A DNA stretch of 21,921 nt from Bacteroidales bacterium UBA755 (lineage in GTDB: Bacteria; Bacteroidota; Bacteroidia; Bacteroidales; UBA932): positions 1 to 21,921 of the forward strand of contig DBKH01000083.1 of the NCBI GenBank assembly GCA_002297815.1. The letters run 5' to 3'. Below are positions 14,779-21,921 of this stretch, piece by piece; position 1 is the first letter of the stretch; every line of letters begins with the position of its first letter. The notes beneath the pieces were generated by a model. It was not told where the DNA came from. It saw only the letters and a program-made list of their open reading frames with translations, and did not search any database. The translations under genes were made by a program, and so were the position numbers.

Positions 14779-16269
14779 TTATTCCGATTCGTCAAACTGG
14801 TTGCCCATAATCATAAGCAACTTGTCACCGACCTTAAGTTTGACAGAACCGTCAGGAACAATCAGTTCCCCATCTCTTTTTATCATCACTACACGAGTCC
14901 CTTCCGGAAGCGCAACCTCCTTAAGAGTGTCTCCATTGGCAAGATCAGATTGGGTAAGTCTGTGATCCATAAGCTTGCCTGCCTCCTCCGGAATCTCAAT
15001 CCCGAAAGTCTCCGGAGCTTTCTCCTGAGGCAGGGCAAGATTCAGTTTCTTGGCCACAGCGGGAATACTCATGCCCTGAATCAGCATGGAAACCATCGTG
15101 ATAAAGAACACGATGTTGAAGATCTGGTCTGAGCCAGGAATGCCAGCAACGACCGTGAATATTGCAAAGATGATCGGAGTTGCACCTTTCAGGCCTACCC
15201 ACGAGATGAAGGCCCTAGCTCTGAATGAGAGTTTTCTGAAAGGAAGAAGCGAGATGAAAACCGAAAGCGGTCTCCCTACGAAAGTCATGAACACTCCGAT
15301 CAGAAGAGCCACCGGAGCAACGGACAGCATTTCCTTAGGGTTAACCAACAACCCCAAAGTGAGGAACATTCCCATCTGCATCAGCCATGTGACCGTGTCG
15401 CTGAACCTGAAAACCTCTCTCTTATGGGCCATCGGCTTGTTACCGATGATCACACCTGCTAGGTAGATGGCAAGGAATCCGTTCCCATTCACAAGTCCTG
15501 TGAGGGAATAGATGAAGAATCCGATGCTTAGGACCAAGATTGCATACAATGAAGCTCCGTTCAATTTCAATTTACCAAGAGCCCATGAGAATGCACGCCC
15601 TAATCCCACTCCCATGATGGCTCCGATTCCCAGCTGCATGATGAATGTCAGTACAGCGTTACCTATCATTCTAGTGTAGTCGATGTCGATTCCGGAAGCC
15701 GGTTCGAACAACTGCTGGGCACATTGGATCAGCACAACTGTGATGACGTAAGCCATCGGGTCGTTAGATCCGGATTCCAACTCAAGGACCGGTTGGAGGT
15801 TTTCTTTCAGCCTCATGTTGGCATTTCTTAGAATGTTGAACACTGACGCTGAATCAGTTGAAGACATCACAGCCGCAAGCAGAAAGCACATCACAATAGA
15901 CATTCCTTCTGAAAGATGGCCAACCCTTGTGAGAAGATAGATGAATCCACCGGTAAACAATGCTGTCAGGAAAACCCCGATAGTGGAGAGGACAATACCT
16001 TCTTTTAGAACCGGTTTTATGGTGTCGAATTTCGTTTCCAGACCTCCACAGTAGAGAATGACGCAAAGAGCAATCGTACCGATGAACTGAGCAATGTGGA
16101 AATTGTCAAAGGCGAGTCCGAGACCGTCAACACCGAATGCCATGCCCACAACAATGAACAGAAGCAAGACAGGAATCCCGAACCGGAAACCGGCACGGCT
16201 GATGAGTATTGCAGTGAAGATCAGCAGCGATCCGATGAGGAGTATATTCTCCGGAGAAAATTGTATCAT
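14779..16269 (-). CDS. NhaP2-type potassium/proton antiporter with TrkA-C domain
   Basis: This 496-aa inner-membrane protein should exchange cytoplasmic K+ (or Na+) for protons, helping pH and ion homeostasis. About twelve hydrophobic segments span residues 8-400. The transport core motifs of CPA-type antiporters are present: MSSTDSASVFNILRN (135-149), where the unwound-helix T138/D139 lie, and ESGSNDPMAYV with Asn169-Asp170. The segment from about 415 to 490, with EVALPEGTRVVMIKRDGELI and LKVGDKLLMI, is a TrkA-C (RCK_C) regulatory domain, as in NhaP2/CvrA proteins. The start codon overlaps the nth stop in ATGA (16266-16269). It is the last gene of the ftsE-nth operon. The exact cation is not determined by sequence. 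Confidence 0.92.
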   Translation of the reverse strand: MIQFSPENILLIGSLLIFTAILISRAGFRFGIPVLLLFIVVGMAFGVDGLGLAFDNFHIAQFIGTIALCVILYCGGLETKFDTIKPVLKEGIVLSTIGVFLTALFTGGFIYLLTRVGHLSEGMSIVMCFLLAAVMSSTDSASVFNILRNANMRLKENLQPVLELESGSNDPMAYVITVVLIQCAQQLFEPASGIDIDYTRMIGNAVLTFIMQLGIGAIMGVGLGRAFSWALGKLKLNGASLYAILVLSIGFFIYSLTGLVNGNGFLAIYLAGVIIGNKPMAHKREVFRFSDTVTWLMQMGMFLTLGLLVNPKEMLSVAPVALLIGVFMTFVGRPLSVFISLLPFRKLSFRARAFISWVGLKGATPIIFAIFTVVAGIPGSDQIFNIVFFITMVSMLIQGMSIPAVAKKLNLALPQEKAPETFGIEIPEEAGKLMDHRLTQSDLANGDTLKEVALPEGTRVVMIKRDGELIVPDGSVKLKVGDKLLMIMGNQFDESE

Positions 16270-16913
16270 GGTATTATTCTGTGTTTCTGTTCATAGTCGC
16301 GGCACCAATCACTGAGGGGACATTCTTCACATTTTGGATTTCTTGCCGTGCAGGTATAGCGTCCGTGCAGGATAAGCCAATGGTGAGCCCTTGCCCTAAG
16401 TTCTGATGGAATGTGTGATTCCAGTTCCTTCTCAACGGCCTCGACTGTCTTACCGTCAGATAATCCCATTCTGTGAGAGACGCGGAACACATGAGTGTCA
16501 ACAGCAATCACTGGCTTGTCATAGATGACAGAAGCCAAGACATTGGCAGTCTTACGTCCTACTCCCGGAAGGCTCATGAGCTTGTCGATGTCCGAAGGAA
16601 CTTCACCAGCGAAGTCGCTCATCAATTTTTGAGCCATACCAATCAGATGTTTGGCCTTGCTGTTCGGGTATGAAATGCTTTTTATCAGCTCCAAAACGTC
16701 CTCGAAAGATGCTGAGGCCAAATCCTTCGGCTCAGGGTAGCTGCGGAACAACTTTGGGGCAACCATATTCACCCTTCTGTCAGTGCATTGGGCACTAAGA
16801 ATCACAGCCACGAGTAGCTGAAAAGGTGATTCATAATGCAGTTCCGTCTGAGGCTCCGGACAATTTGCCTGGAACCAAGCGAGAGCCTTGCCAAAGCGGT
16901 CCTTCTTTAGCAT
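16266..16913 (-). CDS. nth: Endonuclease III (DNA glycosylase/AP lyase)
   Basis: This 215-aa base-excision repair enzyme removes oxidised pyrimidines and cleaves the resulting abasic site. The helix-hairpin-helix LPGVGRKTANV carries catalytic Lys121, and VDTHVFRV carries catalytic Asp139. Four cysteines at 188, 195, 198 and 204 give the C-x6-C-x2-C-x5-C pattern of the 4Fe-4S cluster. Length is normal for the family. The gene starts 5 bases after ftsE and overlaps the antiporter gene by 4 bases, so the three are almost certainly co-transcribed. Confidence 0.97.
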   Translation of the reverse strand: MLKKDRFGKALAWFQANCPEPQTELHYESPFQLLVAVILSAQCTDRRVNMVAPKLFRSYPEPKDLASASFEDVLELIKSISYPNSKAKHLIGMAQKLMSDFAGEVPSDIDKLMSLPGVGRKTANVLASVIYDKPVIAVDTHVFRVSHRMGLSDGKTVEAVEKELESHIPSELRARAHHWLILHGRYTCTARNPKCEECPLSDWCRDYEQKHRIIP

Positions 16914-16918
16914 AAGCC

Positions 16919-17653
16919 CTAGATAGTAAGAGCTAAGTCGATGACTTCATCATTGAGGTTCTCCTTGCATCTTTCGTCCTTGCAGACGAAAACTCTGCCG
17001 GGATATTTCTCAAAGATTGTCCTATTATGTGTCACCATCACGATGGCTGTTCCGTCTGTTTTGTTTATGCCGGTAAGAAGCCTCATGATTCCGTCCGCTG
17101 TCTCATTGTCCAGATTGCCAGTCGGTTCATCAGCGATTATCAACCTTGGCCTGTTTAGAAGTGAGCGTGCAATTGCAATCCTTTGTTGTTCGCCACCTGA
17201 AAGTTGGTGAGGCATCTTATGGGCCTTGTTTTCCATCCCGACATCGTGGAGTACATCAATGATTCGCTTGTCAATCTCGTTCCTGTCTTTCCAACCGGTT
17301 GCCCTAAGGACAAATTCCAGATTACTCTCGACTGTCCTGTCCATCAGCAGTTGGAAATCCTGAAATACTACTCCTATCTTGCGACGAAGATACGGAATGT
17401 CCTTGTCTTTCAGCCCGTTCAGTTTGAAGCCGCAGACTTCACCGGAGCCTTTCTCAAGGGGATTTTCGCCAATCATAGTGCGTATGATCGAGGTCTTTCC
17501 AGTCCCGACCTTACCAACGATGTAAATAAAATCACCTGGGAATATGTCCATGTCAAGTCCATAGACAACAGTGCTTTCTCCATTGAGTATGTCCGCCTCC
17601 TTGAATGAGACAAGCGGCTCGCTTTTTGATGATGATTGCGCGTTCACTTCCAT
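16919..17653 (-). CDS. ftsE: FtsE-like cell-division ABC transporter ATP-binding protein
   Basis: This 244-aa ATPase would bind the membrane protein FtsX and signal to peptidoglycan hydrolases during division. The ABC motifs are intact: Walker A GKVGTGKT (47-54), Q-loop Gln98, signature LSGGEQQRIA (151-160), Walker B LIIADE (171-176) followed by PTGNLD, and H-loop His209. The phrase RKIGVVFQDFQLLMDRTVESNLEF (across 91-114) is characteristic of FtsE and its close relative LolD. No FtsX-like permease is encoded beside it, which is common in Bacteroidetes, where ftsX lies elsewhere. The C-terminal tail with two cysteines (CKDERCKEN) is a little unusual. LolD-type lipoprotein export is the main alternative. 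It is the first gene of the ftsE-nth-antiporter operon, divergent from the TPR gene. Confidence 0.85.
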   Translation of the reverse strand: MEVNAQSSSKSEPLVSFKEADILNGESTVVYGLDMDIFPGDFIYIVGKVGTGKTSIIRTMIGENPLEKGSGEVCGFKLNGLKDKDIPYLRRKIGVVFQDFQLLMDRTVESNLEFVLRATGWKDRNEIDKRIIDVLHDVGMENKAHKMPHQLSGGEQQRIAIARSLLNRPRLIIADEPTGNLDNETADGIMRLLTGINKTDGTAIVMVTHNRTIFEKYPGRVFVCKDERCKENLNDEVIDLALTI

Positions 17654-17695
17654 AGTAACGCAAATATACTCTATTTTTTGGGTATATTTAGGAAA

Positions 17696-17732
17696 TTTGT
17701 GTGTTATTTTTCATTTTCCTTAAGTAAATTTG
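17696..17732 (+). promoter_or_regulatory. Candidate promoter of the TPR/outer-membrane-protein operon
   Basis: TAAATTTG (17725-17732) is a perfect match to the Bacteroidetes -7 box TAnnTTTG. A TTTG (17696-17699) lies upstream, but with a 25-base spacer that is longer than the usual 19-21, so the -33 assignment is uncertain. Transcription would begin near 17738-17740, only about 10 bases before the first plausible start codon and about 32 before the fourth in-frame Met. Confidence 0.4.
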
Positions 17733-17749
17733 TAAGATATTTTTCGCTG

Positions 17750-20700
17750 ATGAAAATGATGAGAAACAATATGAAAAGCAAACTTGCCGTGGCGCTTTTG
17801 GCAGCGCTGTCACTTGGAGTGGGTACGACCGTTTCCGCTCAGGAAAGTGGGCCGGATCAGTACCGTCTAGCCACCGAACTCTATGGGCACGGGATGTTCG
17901 AGAGAGCCGGAAGCCTGTTCGGAGAAATCTATGCTGGAACCGGAGATGTGACAGCGGGAGGCTACGAGGCCCTTTGCGCTGTCAGGCTTCAAGAAGTCGG
18001 AAACGAGACATTGGCTGATGAATATGTCACCGCGCACCCTTATTCCATTCTGGTGCCGCAGATCCATTTCTACAAGGCCTTGAATCTGTTCGATAAGCAG
18101 GATTTTAAGGCTGCCGCTGCCGAGTTTGACAAGGTGAAGGAAAAGGCCCTGCCTTCAGAACTGATCTCCGAATTTGCGTTTAAACAGGCATATTCCTATT
18201 TTGAACAAGGTGATTTGGCGAAAGCTAAGTCCTTGTTCGAGAAATCAGAGAAGCGGGTTCAGTCGGACTTCACTGCTCCATCGAGATATTCATTGGGCTA
18301 CATCAACTACTCCGAGAAGAATTTTGACGAGGCATTTGAATGGTTCGAAAAGGCCGCTAGAGACCCTCGCTTTACCGAGATGTCCAACTCCTATATGGTT
18401 GAGTGTCGTTTCATGAGGAAGGACTATTCGTATGTCCTAAAGAACGGAGTCAAGGTCTTCGAAAATGCTCCGAAAGAGCGTCAGAGGCATTTGGCGAGGA
18501 TTATCTCGGAATCGTACCTCGCTAAGGGTGACACTGATAAGGCTAAGGAATATTACGATGTCGCCAAAAGCGGGGAGAACGACATGGACCGGAACGACTA
18601 TTTCTACGCTGGTTCACTTCTGTTTGCGACTGGGGACTATAAAGGGGCGATTGACAACTATTCCTTAATGAGAAACAGGACTGATTCGATCGGACAGATA
18701 GCGAACTACAATCTGGCTTACAGCTACATCCGAACCGGCAACAAGGTCGCTGCCCTTGATGCTTTCAAGGACGCATCCCAAAGAGCATTCAATCCTGACA
18801 TTCAAGAGGATGCTCATTTCAATTATGCCAAGCTTTCGTTTGACCTGAATCACAACCCGTCGGTCTTCAACGACTACATGGCGAAATACTCCGACAAGAA
18901 AAAAGGTGACAGAATCTATAGCTACATGGCGCTGGCTTCCCTCTACAGCCACGATTACGCAGGAGCTGTGGAGGCCTACTCTAACATAGACATGCTAGAT
19001 AAGGATCAAAAGGCTAACTACATGAAAGCTAATTACCTGAGGGCCCAGCAGCTTGTGGAAAGAGGGGCGTGGAGTGATGCTGTCCCATTCCTAAGAGCGT
19101 CATCTTTCTATGCGGACAAGCGTTCTCCATTCTCTCAGTTGTCGCGTTACTGGTTAGGCGAATCTTATTACCGTGGAGACCAGTTCGACAAGGCCTTGGA
19201 GACATTCAAGGATCTCTACAACAATTCAGCCCTTGAAGGCAAGGCGGAAGGTAGGTTGATACCTTACGATTTGGCTTACTGCTATTTCCGCAAGGGAGAC
19301 TATGAGAATGCTGCAAAGTGGTTTGACGAGTACTTGGCTTCACGCAATCCGTTGGAGGGTGAGGATGCATCGGTGAGAAGGGCGGACTGTGATTTCATTC
19401 GCAAGGACTACAAAACAGCAGCTAATGAATATGAAAACGCTTTGACGAAGTTCCCCTTCAAGAACAATCTCTACCCGAATTACCGTGCAGGCATCGCATA
19501 CGGTTTGCTTGGCGACATGGACAAGAAGATAACAGTTTTGTCCAAGGCATTGAAAGTGAATGCCTCGTCTGAATATTATCCGGAATCAATGTTTGAATTG
19601 GGCAGGGCATACATTGCTGCCGGTCGGAATGATGATGCGATCTCAACGTTCGACAAGTTGCGCACCACGACAGATGACAAGACAATCGTTGCCCGCAGCT
19701 TGATTGAATTGGGCATGATTTCAAGGAATATGTCAGAGTATGACAAGTCCCTCTCTTACTACAAGCAGGTGATTTCAGCAATGCCGGGCACAGAGTACGC
19801 TCAAGATGCTCTTTTGGCTGTTGAGTCGATTTACCAGTCTCAAGGAAGAACCGATGAATATCTTGACTTCGCTGACAAGGCCGGTGTGATCAAGGACAAG
19901 TCTGAAAGCGAGAAAGAGTCATTGTACTTCAATGCTGCAGAACAAGTGTTCTTGACCGAAAACTATGACAAGGCCTTGACTTCGTTGAAAAACTATCTTG
20001 AGCGCTATCCTAATGGAGCCAAAGTCCCTGAGGCTGAGTTCTATGTGGCTGAGTGCTACCGCAATACTGGCAAAAAGGAACAGGCTTGCGATTGGTACAA
20101 GAAAGCCATAGACAGGGATGTGAACTCATCGTTGGCAGAGACTGCGATGCTGAATTTCTCAAGGTTGTCTTACGATCTACAACGCTACAACGATGCGTTC
20201 GGTGGCTATTCCTCATTGCTTGACGAGGCTAAGCTTGAAAACAACAAGCACACAGCTAGAATAGGCATGATGCGTTCGGCATTTAAAGCCGGAAATTGGG
20301 CTTCCGCATTGTCATGTGCGGACAAAGTTCTTGCTGACGGGAAGAGCACTGAGCCTGAAATCCGTGAAGCAGAATTTTCTAAAGCCAAATCATTGCTCTC
20401 CACTAATGAGCGTGAAGCCGCGTTTGAGATATTCAAGAAACTTTCTTTGGAGCCATCGACTTCGGAGGGAGCAGAGTCTGCCTACATGGTCATCCAGGAT
20501 GTTTATGATCAAGGTCGTTATGAAGAGGTCGAGAAGAATGTCTATGCCTTCGGTCGGAAGGCCGGTGACCAGAATTACTGGCTTGCCAAGGCTTTCATTG
20601 TCTTGGGAGACTCTTTCGCTGATCAGGACAATTTCGCTCAGGCTAAGGCTACATTTGAAAGTGTTTTGAATGGCTACACTCCGGCTTTTGGAACCAATGA

Positions 20701-20758
20701 TGACATTCTGGATAATGTCAAGATGCGCCTCGCCAAACTTAATGATTTGATGAAATGA
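17750..20758 (+). CDS. Large exported tetratricopeptide-repeat protein
   Basis: This 1002-aa protein has a signal peptide (cleavage near VSAQ, about residue 31 from this start). Almost the whole mature length is TPR-like helical repeats, for example ALNLFDKQDFKAAAAEFDKV, FEQGDLAKAKSLFEKSEK and YFRKGDYENAAKWFDEYL. No catalytic motif is visible, so it is probably a periplasmic scaffold that binds proteins at the outer membrane. The open frame extends back to 17636, but that part overlaps ftsE and lies upstream of the likely promoter. Met codons at 17750, 17756, 17759 and 17771 are all possible; the last gives the cleanest signal peptide. The stop codon overlaps the next start in ATGA, tying the protein to the beta-barrel gene. 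Similar large TPR/barrel pairs are, as far as I recall, conserved in Bacteroidales; their function is not established. Confidence 0.88.
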   Translation: MKMMRNNMKSKLAVALLAALSLGVGTTVSAQESGPDQYRLATELYGHGMFERAGSLFGEIYAGTGDVTAGGYEALCAVRLQEVGNETLADEYVTAHPYSILVPQIHFYKALNLFDKQDFKAAAAEFDKVKEKALPSELISEFAFKQAYSYFEQGDLAKAKSLFEKSEKRVQSDFTAPSRYSLGYINYSEKNFDEAFEWFEKAARDPRFTEMSNSYMVECRFMRKDYSYVLKNGVKVFENAPKERQRHLARIISESYLAKGDTDKAKEYYDVAKSGENDMDRNDYFYAGSLLFATGDYKGAIDNYSLMRNRTDSIGQIANYNLAYSYIRTGNKVAALDAFKDASQRAFNPDIQEDAHFNYAKLSFDLNHNPSVFNDYMAKYSDKKKGDRIYSYMALASLYSHDYAGAVEAYSNIDMLDKDQKANYMKANYLRAQQLVERGAWSDAVPFLRASSFYADKRSPFSQLSRYWLGESYYRGDQFDKALETFKDLYNNSALEGKAEGRLIPYDLAYCYFRKGDYENAAKWFDEYLASRNPLEGEDASVRRADCDFIRKDYKTAANEYENALTKFPFKNNLYPNYRAGIAYGLLGDMDKKITVLSKALKVNASSEYYPESMFELGRAYIAAGRNDDAISTFDKLRTTTDDKTIVARSLIELGMISRNMSEYDKSLSYYKQVISAMPGTEYAQDALLAVESIYQSQGRTDEYLDFADKAGVIKDKSESEKESLYFNAAEQVFLTENYDKALTSLKNYLERYPNGAKVPEAEFYVAECYRNTGKKEQACDWYKKAIDRDVNSSLAETAMLNFSRLSYDLQRYNDAFGGYSSLLDEAKLENNKHTARIGMMRSAFKAGNWASALSCADKVLADGKSTEPEIREAEFSKAKSLLSTNEREAAFEIFKKLSLEPSTSEGAESAYMVIQDVYDQGRYEEVEKNVYAFGRKAGDQNYWLAKAFIVLGDSFADQDNFAQAKATFESVLNGYTPAFGTNDDILDNVKMRLAKLNDLMK

Positions 20759-21921
20759 TGAATATGAAAAGAATATATTTTGCCTCAGCTGTTCTCGTCA
20801 TGTCAGCTTCGGTTTCGTTCGGCCAGAATTTCAATCCAACCGTTGAAGTGACGAACACCTACCACGGCAATCCTTCAGAAGCCCACAAGCCATTGTTGGA
20901 AATGAATGTGCCGGACTCCCTGTTGAGGTTCGATCTGGATTTCGACTACGAGGTTTTCAACAAACCTTATCAAGGGGCATACAGCTTCAAGCCTTACATG
21001 CTTGACATGAGACCTGCTAAAGATGCATGGAGAGGTCGTAAACTCTTCTTAAAGGCGGGTGCAGGATATTCATTTCACCCTCAATTGGATTTTGTGTTTA
21101 GCCCGGAATTAAGTGGCCCATTCCAGATGAGCATCTATGCATCTCATAAGTCCTATTTTGGTAATTATCACAAGATTAGCCCTGTGCTTGGCGAAGATGA
21201 AATCTTCCGTCTAAAGGAGACAGATGGGCATTTTAGCGGCCATGATGCATTGACCTCAGCTGGCTTTGATGGCCTATACTGTTGGGATAAAGCGATTTTG
21301 TCATTCGGAGTCGGCTACTATGGCCTTGCCGCTAAGGACACTGTCATGTCACGTTCCTATAATGCGTTGGACTTCAACGCTAGAGTTCGTTCGAACAATG
21401 ATTCCGAGTCTTATTTCCTTTACGACATAGGATTAAGGGGCAGAATCGCGAATGATGGATTGGATTACAAGTCGTTCACTTTCCCTGATGGCGTGACGGT
21501 TGACAAACAGAACGAAAGTTGGGTCTTTCTGGATGGCTTGGCTGGTCTTGTAAAGGACAGCCGTAGGAGCATTCTGGCTGGATTCGAGGCGGAATCTGCA
21601 TCTTACAGTGGATTCTACGAGGGAAGCATCGGACGAGTCGCTTTGATTCCAAGTTACAGGCTGAAATCTGGCCGCTGGAATCTGGACTTGGGAGTCAGGT
21701 TTGAATATGTTTTCAGGAATGACGACAAAGACTATTTCCGTGCAATGACCGGAGATGTCGGACAGATCGTCTATCCTGATGCTCATGTAAGCTTTGCAGT
21801 GGGGGAGAGTGTGTCGCTTTACGCTGACGCTACAGGTGGAAGCCGTCTGAACACGTATTCATCTCAGATTTCGGGGAATCATCATCTGAATCATTCGTTT
21901 CTTGCCGATCCTGCGTACGAA
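20755..21921 (+). CDS. Outer-membrane beta-barrel protein, partial (3' end beyond the window)
   Basis: An open frame of 389 codons runs without a stop to the window edge. It starts in an ATGA overlap with the TPR gene. MMNMKRIYFA and the following hydrophobic stretch form a signal peptide that ends near SVSFGQ (residues 20-25). The mature part is full of alternating beta strands with aromatic ends, for example KLFLKAGAGYSFHP, ILSFGVGYYGLAA and WNLDLGVRFEYVFR, as in an outer-membrane barrel. No TonB plug or carboxypeptidase-like domain is visible, although relatives are often labelled TonB-dependent receptors. I infer an outer-membrane partner of the TPR protein; what it transports or anchors is unknown. 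Another start at 20764 (MKRIYF) is possible. Confidence 0.82.
   Translation, partial: MMNMKRIYFASAVLVMSASVSFGQNFNPTVEVTNTYHGNPSEAHKPLLEMNVPDSLLRFDLDFDYEVFNKPYQGAYSFKPYMLDMRPAKDAWRGRKLFLKAGAGYSFHPQLDFVFSPELSGPFQMSIYASHKSYFGNYHKISPVLGEDEIFRLKETDGHFSGHDALTSAGFDGLYCWDKAILSFGVGYYGLAAKDTVMSRSYNALDFNARVRSNNDSESYFLYDIGLRGRIANDGLDYKSFTFPDGVTVDKQNESWVFLDGLAGLVKDSRRSILAGFEAESASYSGFYEGSIGRVALIPSYRLKSGRWNLDLGVRFEYVFRNDDKDYFRAMTGDVGQIVYPDAHVSFAVGESVSLYADATGGSRLNTYSSQISGNHHLNHSFLADPAYE

Noticed and set aside
17636..17749. N-terminal extension of the TPR protein
   Set aside because: It overlaps the ftsE start, lies upstream of the best promoter box and precedes the signal peptide.
21433..21786. 117-codon minus-strand open frame near the right edge
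   Set aside because: It is antisense to the barrel gene, which has a signal peptide, an ATGA junction and a continuous beta-strand pattern.
1..21921. tRNA, rRNA, CRISPR array, toxin-antitoxin, prophage or complete insertion sequence
   Set aside because: I checked the intergenic stretches by eye and found no cloverleaf, regularly spaced repeats, transposase or integrase. A short or divergent RNA could still be missed without a covariance search.

Overview
The window looks like a chromosomal segment of a member of the Bacteroidales. The evidence is a SusC/SusD outer-membrane pair, several lipoproteins with short N-terminal lipoboxes, A-rich leaders without Shine-Dalgarno sequences, TTTG/TAnnTTTG-like promoter elements, an FtsE with no adjacent FtsX, and a PiT transporter fused to a PhoU-like domain. 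I cannot place it below order level. No tRNA, rRNA, CRISPR array, phage gene or complete insertion sequence was found. No gene-free stretch exceeds 300 bases; the longest are 9643-9879, 13659-13885 and 1-222.

Left part (223-8253, all minus strand): a five-gene operon read right to left. It encodes a SusC-like TonB-dependent receptor, a SusD-like lipoprotein, a 162-aa lipoprotein, a 608-aa lipoprotein (two Ig-like repeats, then a probable beta-propeller) and an exported calcineurin-like phosphoesterase. It ends at a strong intrinsic terminator (171-204). The layout is that of a polysaccharide-utilization-type locus, but the only enzyme is a phosphoesterase. This suggests a phosphorylated or phosphodiester-containing ligand (inference). 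The first 170 bases hold an unassigned, strongly structured segment that may be the edge of a structured RNA or group II intron.

Middle (8286-13658): a PLP aminotransferase (minus), then a divergent two-component pair (plus) made of an OmpR/PhoB-type regulator and a very short histidine kinase with no sensor domain. A bidirectional terminator separates the kinase from a convergent PiT-type phosphate permease with a PhoU-like tail. A phosphoesterase locus, a PhoBR-like pair and a phosphate transporter close together hint at a phosphate theme, but nothing in the sequence proves a regulatory link.

PiT to gpmA (13659-14778): phosphoglycerate mutase is bracketed by two REP-like inverted-repeat doublets. 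Each lies just upstream of a minus-strand start codon. The gap below gpmA also holds a 20-bp-arm hairpin and a perfect 16-bp hairpin that covers the gpmA stop codon.

Right part (14779-21921): ftsE, nth and a K+/H+ antiporter form a tight minus-strand housekeeping operon. Divergent from it, a 1002-aa exported TPR protein is translationally coupled to an outer-membrane beta-barrel protein that runs off the window end. That last gene is open to the edge, so its C-terminus is not seen.

I did not find a clearly new defence or mobile system. The best leads are the phosphoesterase-only Sus operon, the structured left edge, the dense palindromes around gpmA, and the TPR/barrel pair.
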